DNA of 64,000 nucleotides. Origin: Lytechinus variegatus. Its lineage: Eukaryota; Echinodermata; Echinoidea; Temnopleuroida; Toxopneustidae. Numbering within the stretch: the first letter of the stretch is position 1; every line of letters begins with the position of its first letter. Made by a program: the position numbers and the translations under genes. Shown piece by piece: positions 1 through 10,640 of the stretch. Location: NCBI RefSeq assembly GCF_018143015.1, contig NC_054755.1:6613624-6677623 (forward strand), given 5' to 3'. Under the pieces are notes generated by a model. It made no database searches. It saw nothing but the letters and a program-made list of their open reading frames with translations, and had not been told where the DNA came from.

Positions 1-226
1 CGGAAAATGCCTTCGCCAGGGTGTAAAACGGAAACGCGCAAACGGGGCATGGGTTATAGACCAATTTCACGGCCGGTTTATGTATTTGGCCCTCTATCGG
101 CGACGCCATTGCTGCGGTGGGCAAGTGCGCTGACCGCGATTGGCTCTGTGTACAAATTCAATGAAAGATTACAGATAAGCTCTGATATTGTGTCATTAAC
201 TTCATCATAAATCAATAAAATAAAGC

Positions 227-278
227 ATGGACACCTGGGTAGACGATGTAAGACAATGGCCATATCTGACCGATGAAG
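227..278 (+). CDS. Short first-exon fragment (WVDDVRQWP), transposon-type gene
   Basis: An ATG at 227 opens 17 codons, MDTWVDDVRQWPYLTDE, followed by a good splice donor (G|GTATGA at 279). The WVDDV-WP opening resembles the N-terminus of multi-copy marine-invertebrate genes that carry SWIM/YqaJ domains, as I remember them. No downstream exon was found before the next repeats, so the gene is probably truncated. It lies directly inside the left inverted repeat of the transposon remnant. Confidence 0.35.
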
Positions 279-417
279 GTATGATGAATTTTTGCACTTT
301 GCCTACTTTTTCCCCTAAGTTTTGTCAGTAAAAGTGAGTTGATGATGACCAAGAATCGCTGTTGGTTTTCATTAGGGAGCTCACTTCTTGTTGCTAGTAA
401 ATTGTGTTAGAGTAGCG

Positions 418-665
418 GGAGAGTGAACGAGACATAGTGAGAGAGAGAGAGAGAGGATGAGAGAGGGGAGAGAGTATGTGTGAGAGGAGGGGGATAGTGA
501 GAGGGGAAAGGGGAATAGTGAGAAAGGGGGGGGGGTAGTGAGAGAGAGGGGGGAGGGGGCTAGCGAGAGAGTGTGTGAGAGAGGGAGAGAGAGGGATAGT
601 GTAATACAGAAAAGGGGTTAGTGAGAGAGAGATAGTGTGAGATAGAGAGGGAGAGAGAGGGACTG
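418..665. repeat. GA-rich simple repeat
   Basis: About 250 bases of nearly pure purine on the plus strand, dominated by GAGAGA and GGGGA blocks. Long reading frames through it on the minus strand are Ser/Pro/Leu-rich translations of this low-complexity tract and are not genes. Confidence 0.9.
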
Positions 666-820
666 ATATTTCCATCTAAGCATGATCAAATAAATCCCCC
701 CTCCCTCCCCCCCACAAAAAAACCACCACCACCACATTTTATGCAGGCCTATAAGTATCCAAAAGGAGGGGGCAAGGCAAGAGAATAAAACAGAGAGGAA
801 GGAGGAAGGGGAAGAGAGGG

Positions 821-1020
821 CCAGGGCCCTGTTTCATAAAAAGTTGTTATGATAGCAACTCCTGCTGGAATGTTAACTACCATGGTAACAGTGAGAATGC
901 CCATTTCATAAAAAAAATTATGATAGCAACTCTTGCTGGAATGGCAACTTTTATTGTAAAAGCCAATCAGGAAGCAGAATTCTCACTTTTACCATGGTAG
1001 TTACCGTTCCAGTAGGATTT
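821..1020. repeat. Foldback repeat starting GGGCCCTGTTTCATAAA
   Basis: The segment holds two related blocks (TTATGATAGCAACTC at about 846 and 911) and inverted pairs around CTACCATGGTAA / TTACCATGGTAG. It is a small foldback MITE-like element of the same general type as the pair at 24,249-24,574, whose ends also read TGTTTCATAAA. Confidence 0.55.
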
Positions 1021-1414
1021 GATGTTTTTTATCCACTGGCGACGCATTCCTTCATTACGGCCTGGAAACCTATGCAGGGATTGATTGATTGATAACGAAT
1101 TTATTCATTCCAAAATTTTAACAGTTACAAAGTAAAGCAATATATAATATAACATTTTGAAATGAAATAGGAACCTTCTGGAAAGCAAAGCTTGTTATCG
1201 AAGGTTTCCTTCAATAAATAAGACATGTTAATGCAAAAAAACAATATACATGTATATCTGTATATAATATGCAAATCATATCGTACTTGTTGAAGTTCAA
1301 AATAAATATAATATACAAGTCATCATATCTTTCTTGTGAAAATTATATGTAAATCCTTGTTAAATATGTATATTTTTTACATATTCTTTCAAGTAGAAGA
1401 TAAACAAGGCTGGA

Positions 1415-1600
1415 TTATATTACAAGATATGAAGAAAAGTGAAAAGGACACACAGGGAGGGAGTACGGCTTCACACACAAACAGGCTTCAGGCGAGTGAA
1501 TTTCACATTCACTTTGCTGCCAATCCTGAACCTTTCTCCAATTGTTGTGGCAATTGAACACAGCACAGCTGCGACCTGAACTTCTCCGATTAATGCTCAT
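1415..1600 (-). pseudogene. THAP-type zinc finger, N-terminal half, broken
   Basis: From an ATG at 1598-1600 the minus strand encodes a 61-residue peptide starting MSINRRSSGRSCAVFNCHNN. The C-x4-C-x-NNWRK opening and the later C-x-C-x2-PYSL block match the first half of the C2CH zinc finger (THAP domain) seen in animal transposon proteins. The second half, with the conserved Trp and final Cys-His pair, is missing: the frame stops at 1415. A possible splice donor lies near the end, so this could be a first exon rather than a truncation, but no continuation was found. The start lies just inside the right inverted repeat of the transposon remnant. Confidence 0.5.
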
Positions 1601-2059
1601 TGTGAATCTTACAAGAAATCTGCTCAATTGGTCCAAAATAAAAAAAAAATCGAACGAATGTACCAAATACCCTATTGACTTGTGTACTATAAAAGTTGAT
1701 TCGCCCACCGCAGCATGGCGACCAGTCTGCTGCCCTCTCACGTTGTGAAATTGGTCTATACGGGGCATGCCGTATATCACGCAGCTGGATTGCACTGTTC
1801 AAGCATTTTGTGGTAGGGTCCGAAGTCAGAACAATTGTTCAAATTTTCAAGTCAACAGAATGGGTATAAAATGATTCAAATAGAATATTCACTTTCTTTA
1901 ATTTTCAAATACTTCTGATTATCCAAAATACAGTATTAGTTTTTTTTTACATAATTAGAAATGATAAGTTTTAATTCGGGATTAGTGTACTATGTAATGC
2001 TTGTTATGATTTCATTTCTAAATCATGTCCATATGTTTTTGATTACTCAGCATAAATTC

Positions 2060-2500
2060 TGTATATTTAGATTCAGATTTATTTATTTCCGTTCAACATT
2101 TTTTTAAAAATACAATCAAAGTAACAATACATATTCAATATAATACAGACAGAAATTTCGTAACAAATGTTGAATATAAATTAAACAAAACTACAATTTG
2201 TTGCAGTAATTTTATCAATGAAAAGAAACAAGAAATGAACGGAGGGACTTGCCAAGAATAGCAAAAGTTTTTTAGAGAAGGCAAGCCCCTAAACTTAGTT
2301 TCAATACTAATTATAAACAAACTATATATACAACTATATACAAAAATCGTACAAAATGTTGTAAATCGTACAAAATCGTACAAAATGTTGTAAAGAATTT
2401 TGCAGCTGTGATGTTTAACGTGTTCGAAAGCATTATTAATTTTGTAGAAAATAAGAACTAATTGAATGTGTAAATATAAGTAATAATAGTAAAAGTATGC
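2060..2500. repeat. Interspersed repeat, copy 1
   Basis: This AT-rich stretch is homologous to 6605-7060: both contain TTTCCGTTCAAC, AAGTAACAAT, AGAAATTTCG and AGTTTCAATAC/AGTTCAATAC blocks in the same order. This copy lacks the 180-bp insertion present in the second one. No coding content is visible. Confidence 0.7.
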
Positions 2501-2793
2501 TGACATTTACATACAGTACCAATCTTATTTGAGATGCATTTACTAGATCAGATTTCATTTTTGAATGAATCAATCAGGAGATTATATTTCATATTTCCTC
2601 ATACTGTCCTGACAATATATCCATTTTTACTTGATCGAATGTTTCCATTTTATCAAGGATGTCTGCAAATTTCTTGAGGTCCTTGTTGCAATAGGGCACA
2701 CCTGTTTTGAATTTAATTCAATATATTTTTGAGCATCACTATCAAATCTTCATTTTCAATTTATCAAAATTAATGTTTTCGCTTTTCATTGAT

Positions 2794-3783
2794 TTATGTA
2801 AATGTTATAGTCGTATATTCTTCAGCATCACTTTCGATCTTTTTTTTATGTAGATGGATGTTCTGATACAACCTTGCTATTCTTGAGATTCTGATATATG
2901 TACAGGCACAACGGATAATTACAGATATTAATGATATGATCAAAACTGATGCAATGGCATAAAGTATGATTAGGCCTGTTAATTTTCGTTCATGTATAGA
3001 AATTTCTATTGGATAAGTGGATGTTGATAAGAGGTAGTCTGTAGCGTTCATAGAGGTTATAAGCCATACCATGTTTGTATGATCTGTTGATATTTGTGTT
3101 GTAATTGGTATGTTCGGACAGGAATCTTGTCCATGATATTCATTTTGAAACAAGACAGTATCATCACATTCACAGCTTGATTTATTTGCATTCAAAGCAA
3201 AATAGCAACAAAATGCCGGCTGTGATTCCCTGATGATAATATTCTGTTTCAATAAAGAGCCTCTCACAGCAGGGTCTGTTAAATGAGGCATTGATAAACC
3301 ATTTTGATAGCATTCAATCTTTCCTGGAAGACTTTCAGCATCGGCTGTACAGTCTATTGTTACCCATCCTCTACTATAATATTCGTCCACAACACAACAT
3401 GCCTTTTTAGGAGGGCAGTTTACCTCTAGGAAAATTCTTTGTATACCATCACCTAGTATGTCCCCATCCTTGTAGACAAACAAAACATATGTTCCTTGAT
3501 CGTCTCTCATGAGCTCATTTATGGTAAGATCTAGAGAGCAGCTCCCATTGACAATCAGATTCTTAACCTGAAATCGCTGAGCCTGATTTGCAGGCAAAGA
3601 CAGAGATGGCCCTTCTGTTGATCTGTAAAATGGCCGTCTGTTTGATTGTTGTAACGTAACTTCTGTACTATTACATGGATATGGGAAAATCAAGTTGGCT
3701 TCTTGACCTTGCATTAAGGATATTCCCTTAGCCTCATACGCATTAACAATGAGACAAAATATCAAAGTAATTAATTTTGTCAT
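2794..3783 (-). CDS. Type I membrane protein with Ig-like ectodomain
   Basis: A single-exon frame of 329 residues from an ATG at 3781-3783. Residues 1-19 form a hydrophobic signal peptide. An Ig V-like region spans about 22-122 and holds the V-set signature DQGTY (95-99), but lacks the usual Cys after that Tyr. A second Cys-rich Ig-like region follows at about 128-208. There are N-glycosylation sequons at Asn38, Asn79, Asn200 and Asn246. A membrane helix (about 268-291) precedes a basic 38-residue tail ending with EEYTTITFT; Tyr323 in YTTI fits a YxxI/ITIM-like SH2 or endocytic signal without the classical residue at -2. An ATTAAA signal lies on the minus strand at 2712-2717, 77 bases past the stop. 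It is probably a surface receptor or adhesion molecule of a lineage-specific family. I recognise no named orthologue. The lack of introns suggests a retrocopy origin or an intron-poor family. Confidence 0.8.
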   Translation of the reverse strand: MTKLITLIFCLIVNAYEAKGISLMQGQEANLIFPYPCNSTEVTLQQSNRRPFYRSTEGPSLSLPANQAQRFQVKNLIVNGSCSLDLTINELMRDDQGTYVLFVYKDGDILGDGIQRIFLEVNCPPKKACCVVDEYYSRGWVTIDCTADAESLPGKIECYQNGLSMPHLTDPAVRGSLLKQNIIIRESQPAFCCYFALNANKSSCECDDTVLFQNEYHGQDSCPNIPITTQISTDHTNMVWLITSMNATDYLLSTSTYPIEISIHERKLTGLIILYAIASVLIISLISVIIRCACTYIRISRIARLYQNIHLHKKKIESDAEEYTTITFT

Positions 3784-4438
3784 GGTGTCAGTTGCAAATG
3801 CAGCAATTCAGATTAAAGATAAAAATTGTAATCTTTGATTAAATCACACAATTTTGATGTACATGTAGAATTTAAATTACCGAAATGTAGGCTTGGTATA
3901 ACATGTAACAAATTCAATTACAGTGGTTTACACACAAAAGAATTTAAATGGTAGTGTAACAGTTTTGAAGTTCTTATGATAACCTCCAAAATATGAAGAT
4001 CAAACGACCCGTGCTCCAACCGGTTGCAACTAATCACAGGTATTCAGGTAGTGGAGTCACTTTTTTTCAGAGTAGCCTTGTATGAGAATTAAGTTCCTTT
4101 CCTAAAGATCGATGTCTGGTTAACTTGAGTTTCTTCTTGACTGTGCACTTCTATCAGCTTTAGATTCGTCCTGGTTATTGGATGCTTCAATTCAGATCAA
4201 AACTTACCAGTGCTAGAAGATCCGTGCAGACAGTGGCAGATAATCCTTGAATAAAAGTGTTTTTAAGAAAAATTCTTATAAAGTATAATTCTGAGCAAAA
4301 ATTACTGTTGCATTTATGGTGAAGGTGAAACCAATGTCTCTTGATAAGATATATCCAGTCCTAGCTTATCAATTTTTAAAGTATATACGCTTGTATGAAA
4401 TCAGAAAAGTTTGACTGACAAATGATTTATTTACCTTG
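3784..4438. other. Upstream region of the Ig-like gene
   Basis: No reading frame of note. The segment directly upstream of the receptor ATG would hold its promoter; no clear TATA box with a matching initiator was identified. Confidence 0.5.
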
Positions 4439-4440
4439 TA

Positions 4441-5425
4441 CAGTGCGCATCAAAAAAATTTTACACTTTGGAAAAACCCTGGGAATTAAAAAAATATATA
4501 ACATGTGTGAAGTTTTTTCACATACTATATTGGGTTTGGGTCTCATCTATCCAATGAAAGTAAAAGGTTTGACAGAATCTTACACTTGAGTGAGCACTGC
4601 CCAACTTTGTAAAGCTCGCAGAAATCTGCGCAGAAATGCTTGTTTTCACGCTGAGCCAAGGGGAAAGGGTAAAATCAAACTTACCCTGTGAATAATTTCT
4701 CATTCATTTTCCTTGCACTTTTAGTCCATTGAAATAAAACGGATATATTTAAGCATTTTGTAACAATTTTGCCACCCATATTGAAATTTCAACACTTAGT
4801 AAGCACGACCTTTACAATTTTTGTGCCAGCTGGATCTGAGGACATAACTGAATCTGAACAAATATTTTATATCAGACATCTCCAGCATTTTTCACTAAGT
4901 TTTTTCATTTAAAGTGGGTTTACATTTCATTTTTCAAATAATACTTGTTATACTCCACACTTTTTCCAAGCTTGACAATGATTAACAAATTGAAAATCAA
5001 GCCAAAGCCATTTAATGTAAATCACACAGCTCAGTGTAAAGCAAATAACGTCACGATGGCCTCCGTGTTTGGGGGAGTGGGGTGGGGCGCAATGCACTCT
5101 TCCAAATATTTGGGCAAGGAAATAAGTTTTTAAAAAGGTAAAAGATATCTTCAAATCACTTTTACTAGGTAAATTCCACAAGTTCTTCATGATTATGGCC
5201 TACTTTAATTCGCATAACTATTTCAAAGTTCTGCGCAAATCATTTTCACTAACTTTTCAAAAGTAAGTGGTGCTCACTCAAGCGCAAATATTTTTCGACA
5301 GTTATATCGTCATTTGCTAAAATGGATATGTACCAATGTTGAAATGTGGAAATATCTTCAGAATATTACAAATGTCTAATTTTACAGGATTTTTTCTTAG
5401 TGTAAACTTTTTTTGATACGCACTG
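4441..5425. mobile_element. Tc1/mariner-type non-autonomous element, 985 bp
   Basis: Terminal inverted repeats: the left end reads CAGTGCGCATCAAAAAAATT and the complement of the right end reads CAGTGCGTATCAAAAAAAGT. The element is flanked on both sides by TA (4439-4440 and 5426-5427), the target duplication of the Tc1/mariner superfamily. No transposase frame survives inside; the longest frames are short and overlap on both strands. This is a deletion derivative or a large MITE. Confidence 0.85.
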
Positions 5426-5427
5426 TA

Positions 5428-6600
5428 TAATTCACATCTAAAATGAAATTATACAAAATGATGCACAGATGTAAATACATTGGTAGGTTTTGAGATAACT
5501 GTGAAACTGCAATAAATCCATGAGGCGCGCCGAGTGGGTTTATAGACTAGTTTCCATACCGTATCCTCTCTAGTCCTATACCGATACACGAACCAACCTG
5601 TGTATCATTTTGTTTTAGAGAATGGTGGATTTTTATTGCAAAAATCCTTATTTACAACACCGGACGCATGGCAAATTTACCAAAATCATGGTTGCCATTC
5701 TATCATACACATTGTGACTCTAAAGATTAAAGCTACTATATACTAACTGGGGTGAAAAAAATGAAATTCCATCTGAATAATGGTGGTTTAAGCCAAAATG
5801 TATTGTTTGATTCACAACAAATAATTACTGAAGCAAGATTTTTTGGAGAGCCTTTTTTTTTTGCTCTTTTGCAATTCTCATACAGGCTTGCTTTGAAAAT
5901 GAGAAAAAAAAATATTCATTCATTCACAGTGAATTAGGATATATTTCTTACCCGGGCTTAAAGCTTTGTGGTTAAATGAAAAAGAAACGTTATCCTTCCT
6001 TGATCAAGAGATAACGATTATATAAGGATAAATCAAGAATTGAGCTGTACTTACTCTGTCATCGTTTATAATGGTCTATCAATGGCAGTGAAAAAAAATA
6101 TTGTGCAATGCTGGCTGTTGTGAATGCCCTTTAACACAAAATTCACAGTTATCACAGAAACGATGCAAATTATAGTCGTCGGTTCTATGGATGGTCTCTT
6201 GTTCCTTTTAAGAAATATAAATAAATCTAAGTTTCAAGTTCAAGTTATCCAAATACATAGTTACAGATGAAGAAAATTGTGAAGATCGAAACCTGTCTGA
6301 GACTCAAATGTAAATGCTGGAACCGATGATAGTTGATTAAATTAGTCATTCGACAAAATGTGAACCTTGATACCATTTTTAAACGTGACATTAAATTACA
6401 TCATCAGTGCTGTTTGAGTGTTGACTGTATTACTGACAGACACGACGTGACTTAGTGAAAAGTATCTACAAAATGCTTTTAACTCTATGATAATTGGCAA
6501 GTAAGTCATTTCTTTGTCAAAGCTTATGTAAAGGTCAAAATATTTTAACATTGTATCAAAAAAGTAATGTTCAGTGCTCTGTCTTAAAATTGTGTTCTCA
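5428..6600. other. Non-coding AT-rich stretch
   Basis: No gene, repeat family or RNA recognised. Short frames here (at most 71 codons) lack any domain signature. Confidence 0.5.
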
Positions 6601-6604
6601 AAGA

Positions 6605-7060
6605 TGTGCAATTTTCAGATTTAGATTTTTTTTTCATTTCCGTTCAACAAAATATAATCGAAGTAACAATTTAACAGGGGCCGCGGAACGGTTTTCAAAG
6701 TGGGGGGGGGGGGCTGAGCCAAAAGTGGGGGGGGCTGAACATGCTAAAAATCACAATTGTATGGTCATTTTTGCGTTTTTGTACACGGTTTTGGAAAAAA
6801 GTGGGGGGGCTGAAGCCCCTCCAGCCCCCCCCCCCCCCGGTTCCGCGGCCCCTGCAATACGTATTCAAAATAACACAGAAATTTCGATGGTTATTTCATA
6901 ACAAAATATTGAAGATGAACTTAAACAAAAACTATAGTGAACTGCAATTAATTTTGGCTATAAATAGAATATCGAACATGGACTTGCTATGAAAGGCAAA
7001 GCCTGTATGAAAATTCCCTAAACCTAGTTCAATACATGATTAAACAACTATATACTATGA
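6605..7060. repeat. Interspersed repeat, copy 2, split by a MITE
   Basis: Homologous to 2060-2500 on both sides of an inserted element (6675-6854). Left part ends GTAACAATTTAA; right part resumes CAATACGTATTCAAAA, where copy 1 reads GTAACAATACATATTCAA without interruption. Confidence 0.7.
6675..6854. mobile_element. hAT-like MITE, 180 bp, G/C-tract rich
   Basis: Ends are CAGGGGCCGCGGAACGG and its near-perfect complement CCGGTTCCGCGGCCCCTG. CAGGG is typical for hAT termini. Flanking octamers CAATTTAA and CAATACGT share their first four bases and sit where the paralogous repeat at 2060-2500 has a single CAATACAT, consistent with a decayed 8-bp target duplication. The interior holds poly-G/poly-C runs and no gene. 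Confidence 0.75.
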
Positions 7061-8113
7061 CGGACGGAAGACGTGCTTAAAACGTCGTAATCTACAAAAT
7101 ATCAGAGTAAAGCGGGTGCGAAACTTGAAAAAATTAAGAAAAAGTAATTTAAACAATGCAATGATAACAGCAATGGTTGTTGCAAGAATAAAACAATAAA
7201 TAAACAGATAAAAATCAAACAAACAGGTAAATAGATATATGAATGAATGAATTGATTGATTGATTAATTAATTGATAGATTAATACATTCATTAATAGAC
7301 AATTTTGTCAAACATTATATCCGTGAGATTAATGGTGTTAAACGCCAGAAGGGGTCATCATCATGGCCATCCATTTTTTTAGGTTAAGACGATTCCGATA
7401 TCCTTAGGTCTGGTTGCTGTTTATGTATAGAAAACAAAATAATACCAAGACAATATAAACATTTCTGAGAGCTCACTTCTTCTTCTACATCTCCCTTTGT
7501 ATACCCGTTTTGTTTTTCTGCTCTCTTATCCATCTGAATTCAAAACATGATGGATTTCGAAAATAGGTTTATAAGCCATAATGCTTTCAAGGCACGTACT
7601 AATGTAATAATTAAACACTCCATTATTTACATGCAATATCTTTTGTTTAATCTTATTTATTTTGGGGATATATTGTTTGCGCGCTTGAATTACATCGCAA
7701 AGTGACTTTGTTATCATTATAAACACAACACATGAACATGCTTGATTTTGAAGTTCATGATTAATATTAACTGAGTATGATAATATTTGTAAGATAAGAG
7801 GATTGGGGCATAGTCTTTCTGAGGGTGTGGGTGTTTTGGACTTTGGGTGAGCGGCTGATCACTTCCTTTCAGTCAGTTGCAATAATTCTCAGAAAGTCTA
7901 TGCGTAGAGTAGGGCTTGTGCCATTACATCGGGTTATCGCGTTTACCCGATCATTCGAGAAAAAGGCCACTTAAATTCCCGAAATTTCTGGTCCAGTTTA
8001 CCCAACCATTCTAGAATGTTGTTATAACTGTTTCGCAAAACAAAGGGTAAACTGGACACAACCTTTCATATGAAATGAAATAAGCACTTCTTCATGCTCT
8101 TCTTGGAATTAGC
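7061..8113. other. Non-coding stretch with GATT/ATTA simple repeats
   Basis: A short GATTGATTGATTAATTAATT-type tract lies near 7250-7295. Otherwise nothing recognisable; the 66-codon minus-strand frame at 7526-7726 has no domain signature. Confidence 0.5.
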
Positions 8114-8920
8114 ATTACTGTGAGGCATCCATGAAAAGGGTGGCAGAGATTGATTAAGTACTATCATTAAATTAAGCATAATTTCGTTAGATATGTTAGA
8201 AATCACAGCCAGAATGTAAGTAATTCAGGAGAGAATGTGATTTACAATCACCTAATTTTGTAAATTTTGTGATTTACTTCAATTTGTTATGATAAAAACA
8301 GAATGATATAAAAAAAAGTTACCTTTTTTTATTGATATCGACGACGGGTATTGCTTCATATCTGGATCTGGGCCATCTTTCTTCATACATAAAAAAGTGG
8401 CGTACTGAGAACCCCGCCCCCCCCCCCCTTTGAGGGGCCAGATATGAGGTGTCGGGCAAATTTAATTTATAACATTGCCAGAGAGAGAAGCAAGCAAGTG
8501 CAAACTTATATTTTCATTACAAGAATTACTGTGAGGCATCCACGAAAAGGGTGGCAGAGAATGATTAAGTACTATCATTAAATTAAGCATAATTTCGTCA
8601 GACATGTTAGAAATCACAGCCAGAATGTAAGTAATTCAGAAGAGAATATGATTTACAATCACCTAATTTTGTAAATTTTGTGATTTACTTCAATTTGTAA
8701 TGATAAAAACAGAATGATGTATAAAAAGTTACCTTTTTTATATATCGACGACGGGTATTGCTTCTTATCTGGGCCATCTTTCTTCATACATAAAAAAGTG
8801 GCGGACGTCCCCCCCCCATTGAGGGGTCAGATATGAGGTGTCGGGCAAATTTATTTTATAACATTGCCAGAGATAGAAGCAAACGAGTGCAAACTTTTAT
8901 ATTTTCATTACAAGAATCAA
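8114..8920. repeat. Direct tandem duplication, 411-bp unit, two copies
   Basis: The block starting ATTACTGTGAGGCATCC at 8114 recurs at 8525, with the same order of landmarks (AAGCATAATTTCGT, CACCTAATTTTGTAAATTTT, GACGACGGGTATTGCTTC, a poly-C run, AGATATGAGGTGTCGGGC). Differences are scattered substitutions and small indels, so the duplication is not very recent. No coding content. Confidence 0.85.
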
Positions 8921-9659
8921 ACGTTGTTATCAGATTTTACATGACAGGCCTATTCAGAAAATGATATTGGGGCGTAATTTTTCAACCTTCTCTATTTCAT
9001 TTTCTTGGACGTGATTTTTTTGGGGACATGCACCTCCAACCCCCCTCCCCCCCTTCTGTACGTGGCACATAAAATAGTTTTGTTTCACGGGTAAACATAG
9101 AAAATGGAATAGTGTTTTTATATTTTCTGAAGAATAAAGAAAATAAATTAATACTGTCTGATTAAGATATCATTTGGCTTGTAACATTCACTTGAAATGT
9201 AGCTCTATATTCTGGGATATTTTGATATGGAGAGAGGGCAAGGCAACCCTTATGTGATTTCATACGAAATGTGGAGATATTTTTAAGAGTTGCACTGCTC
9301 AGACCTCTCAATTTTTTTTTTTTCAATTTCAAAACTAAATTCTTTCTTCCTCTTACTTTATTCATCTTTCCTCTTTTGAACCCTCCCCATGGGCGGAAAT
9401 TTGCCCCCAAAGGTAGGGGCCAGGGGCTAGAAACTTCGACAAGCACAAAAAAAGGGTTATCACCCAAAATGTAAGGTCATTTAGTAAAAAATACATGTAT
9501 TATTTCGATTGTGAATGATTTTGTTTCTCCATCATAAAAGACCAAAGGGGGACATTCGATATCATGCACCCCTACTATTTTGGTATGGAGATCAAATGCA
9601 GGGGAGGACGCGTCCCCCTGTCCCCATGCGATTCCCGCCCTTGCAATTCCCCATTTAAC
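8921..9659. other. Non-coding stretch with G/C-rich repeat debris
   Basis: Several CCCCTCCC and GGGGCCAGGGGC blocks (near 9040, 9380-9430 and 9600-9640) look like worn pieces of the CAGGGGCGGATCC repeat family seen intact at 21,865. No gene is visible. Confidence 0.45.
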
Positions 9660-9814
9660 TAGACTACTAGTATCCCTAAATTAGACCTCAAAAGAGCCAA
9701 TCTGGAATAAAATTATTGGAAATGGTTTTCTAACTGATTTGAGTAGGTATGGGTGTCAACACTTACCAAAAAAAAGTTAGGAAGAATACGGGTTGGGGAA
9801 AGTGGTTTTTTTCA

Positions 9815-10640
9815 AGGTCAAAGGTCAATGACCTTTTCATATATACTGTATAATGGTATCTCTGAGATGGAAAGGCGCAGGTTGGTGATAATGGTGTCAA
9901 AATGCACAAATTTTTACCAGAATATAAAATAAAATAAAATTAAGTACCTAGCATGCACATTCACCGATAAAATTCAAGGTCAAAGCCTTTCAAAGGTCAA
10001 TGACCTTTTTTACATTATATACCTGTACTGTATAATGGTATCTCTGAGATGATAAGGTACAGACTGGTGATCATGGTGTCGAAATGTACAGATTCTTACA
10101 AGAAGATAAAATAGAATAAATGTGAGTACCTAGAATGGACATTCACCAATAAAATTCAAGGTCAAAGCTTTCAAAAGGTCAATGACCTTTTAACATTATA
10201 TATATATATATATATATCATGCTGTATAATGGTATCTCTGAGATGAAAAGGCAAAGGTTGGTGATCATGGTGTCAAAATGCACAGATTCTGATCAGAAGA
10301 TCAAATAAAATAAAATTAAGGACATAGAATGCACATTCACCCATAAGATTTAAAGCCAAAGGTCAATGACCTTTTATACATTATATGCCATATTATATAA
10401 TGGTATCTCAAAGATAAAACAGCGCAGGTTGGTGTTCTTGGTGTCAGAATACACAGATTCTCTACAGGAAGATTAAATAAAATGAAATTAAGTATCGACA
10501 AGGCACATTCACCCTTAAAATTCAAGACAAAGGTCAATGTCCTTTTTGACATTAGATAATAATAATGGTATCTCTGAGATAAAACAAGGCAGGTTAGTGA
10601 TCTTGGTGCCAAAATGCAAAGATTTTTACAAAAAAGGTTA
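9815..10640 (+). repeat. Left-arm tandem repeats, five copies of about 180 bp
   Basis: GGTATCTCTGAGAT or a close variant starts at 9855, 10037, 10231, 10402 and 10567. Each unit also holds TGGTGTCAAAATGCACA, an AAATAAAAT block and a palindromic AGGTCAATGACCT motif (9822, 9994, 10176, 10360; one mismatch at 10531). A (TA)n run of about 20 bases at 10,198-10,217 interrupts the third unit. Confidence 0.85.

Larger units (their letters stand above)
1..1830. mobile_element. Remnant of a DNA transposon with two inward-facing first exons
   Basis: A stretch near 60-130 (around ATAGACCAATTTCAC and GCTGCGGTGGGC) recurs in reverse complement at about 1690-1770, so the two ends look like inverted repeats that also act as 5' regions. 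Inside each end a first exon reads inward: a plus-strand exon at 227-278 and a minus-strand THAP-like exon at 1415-1600. From general knowledge, the ISL2EU/IS4EU superfamily of animal DNA transposons carries two genes, one with a THAP-type finger and one of YqaJ type; the assignment here is inference. The interior is filled by later insertions (GA-rich tract, foldback repeat), so the element is dead. The outer ends could not be fixed and the left one may lie outside the window. Confidence 0.45.

Noticed and set aside
394-675. 93-codon minus-strand frame rich in Ser, Leu and Pro
   Set aside because: Translation of a GA simple repeat.
2135-2506. 123-codon minus-strand frame rich in Tyr, Phe and Ile
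   Set aside because: AT-rich repeat translation; the homologous repeat at 6605-7060 does not keep it open.
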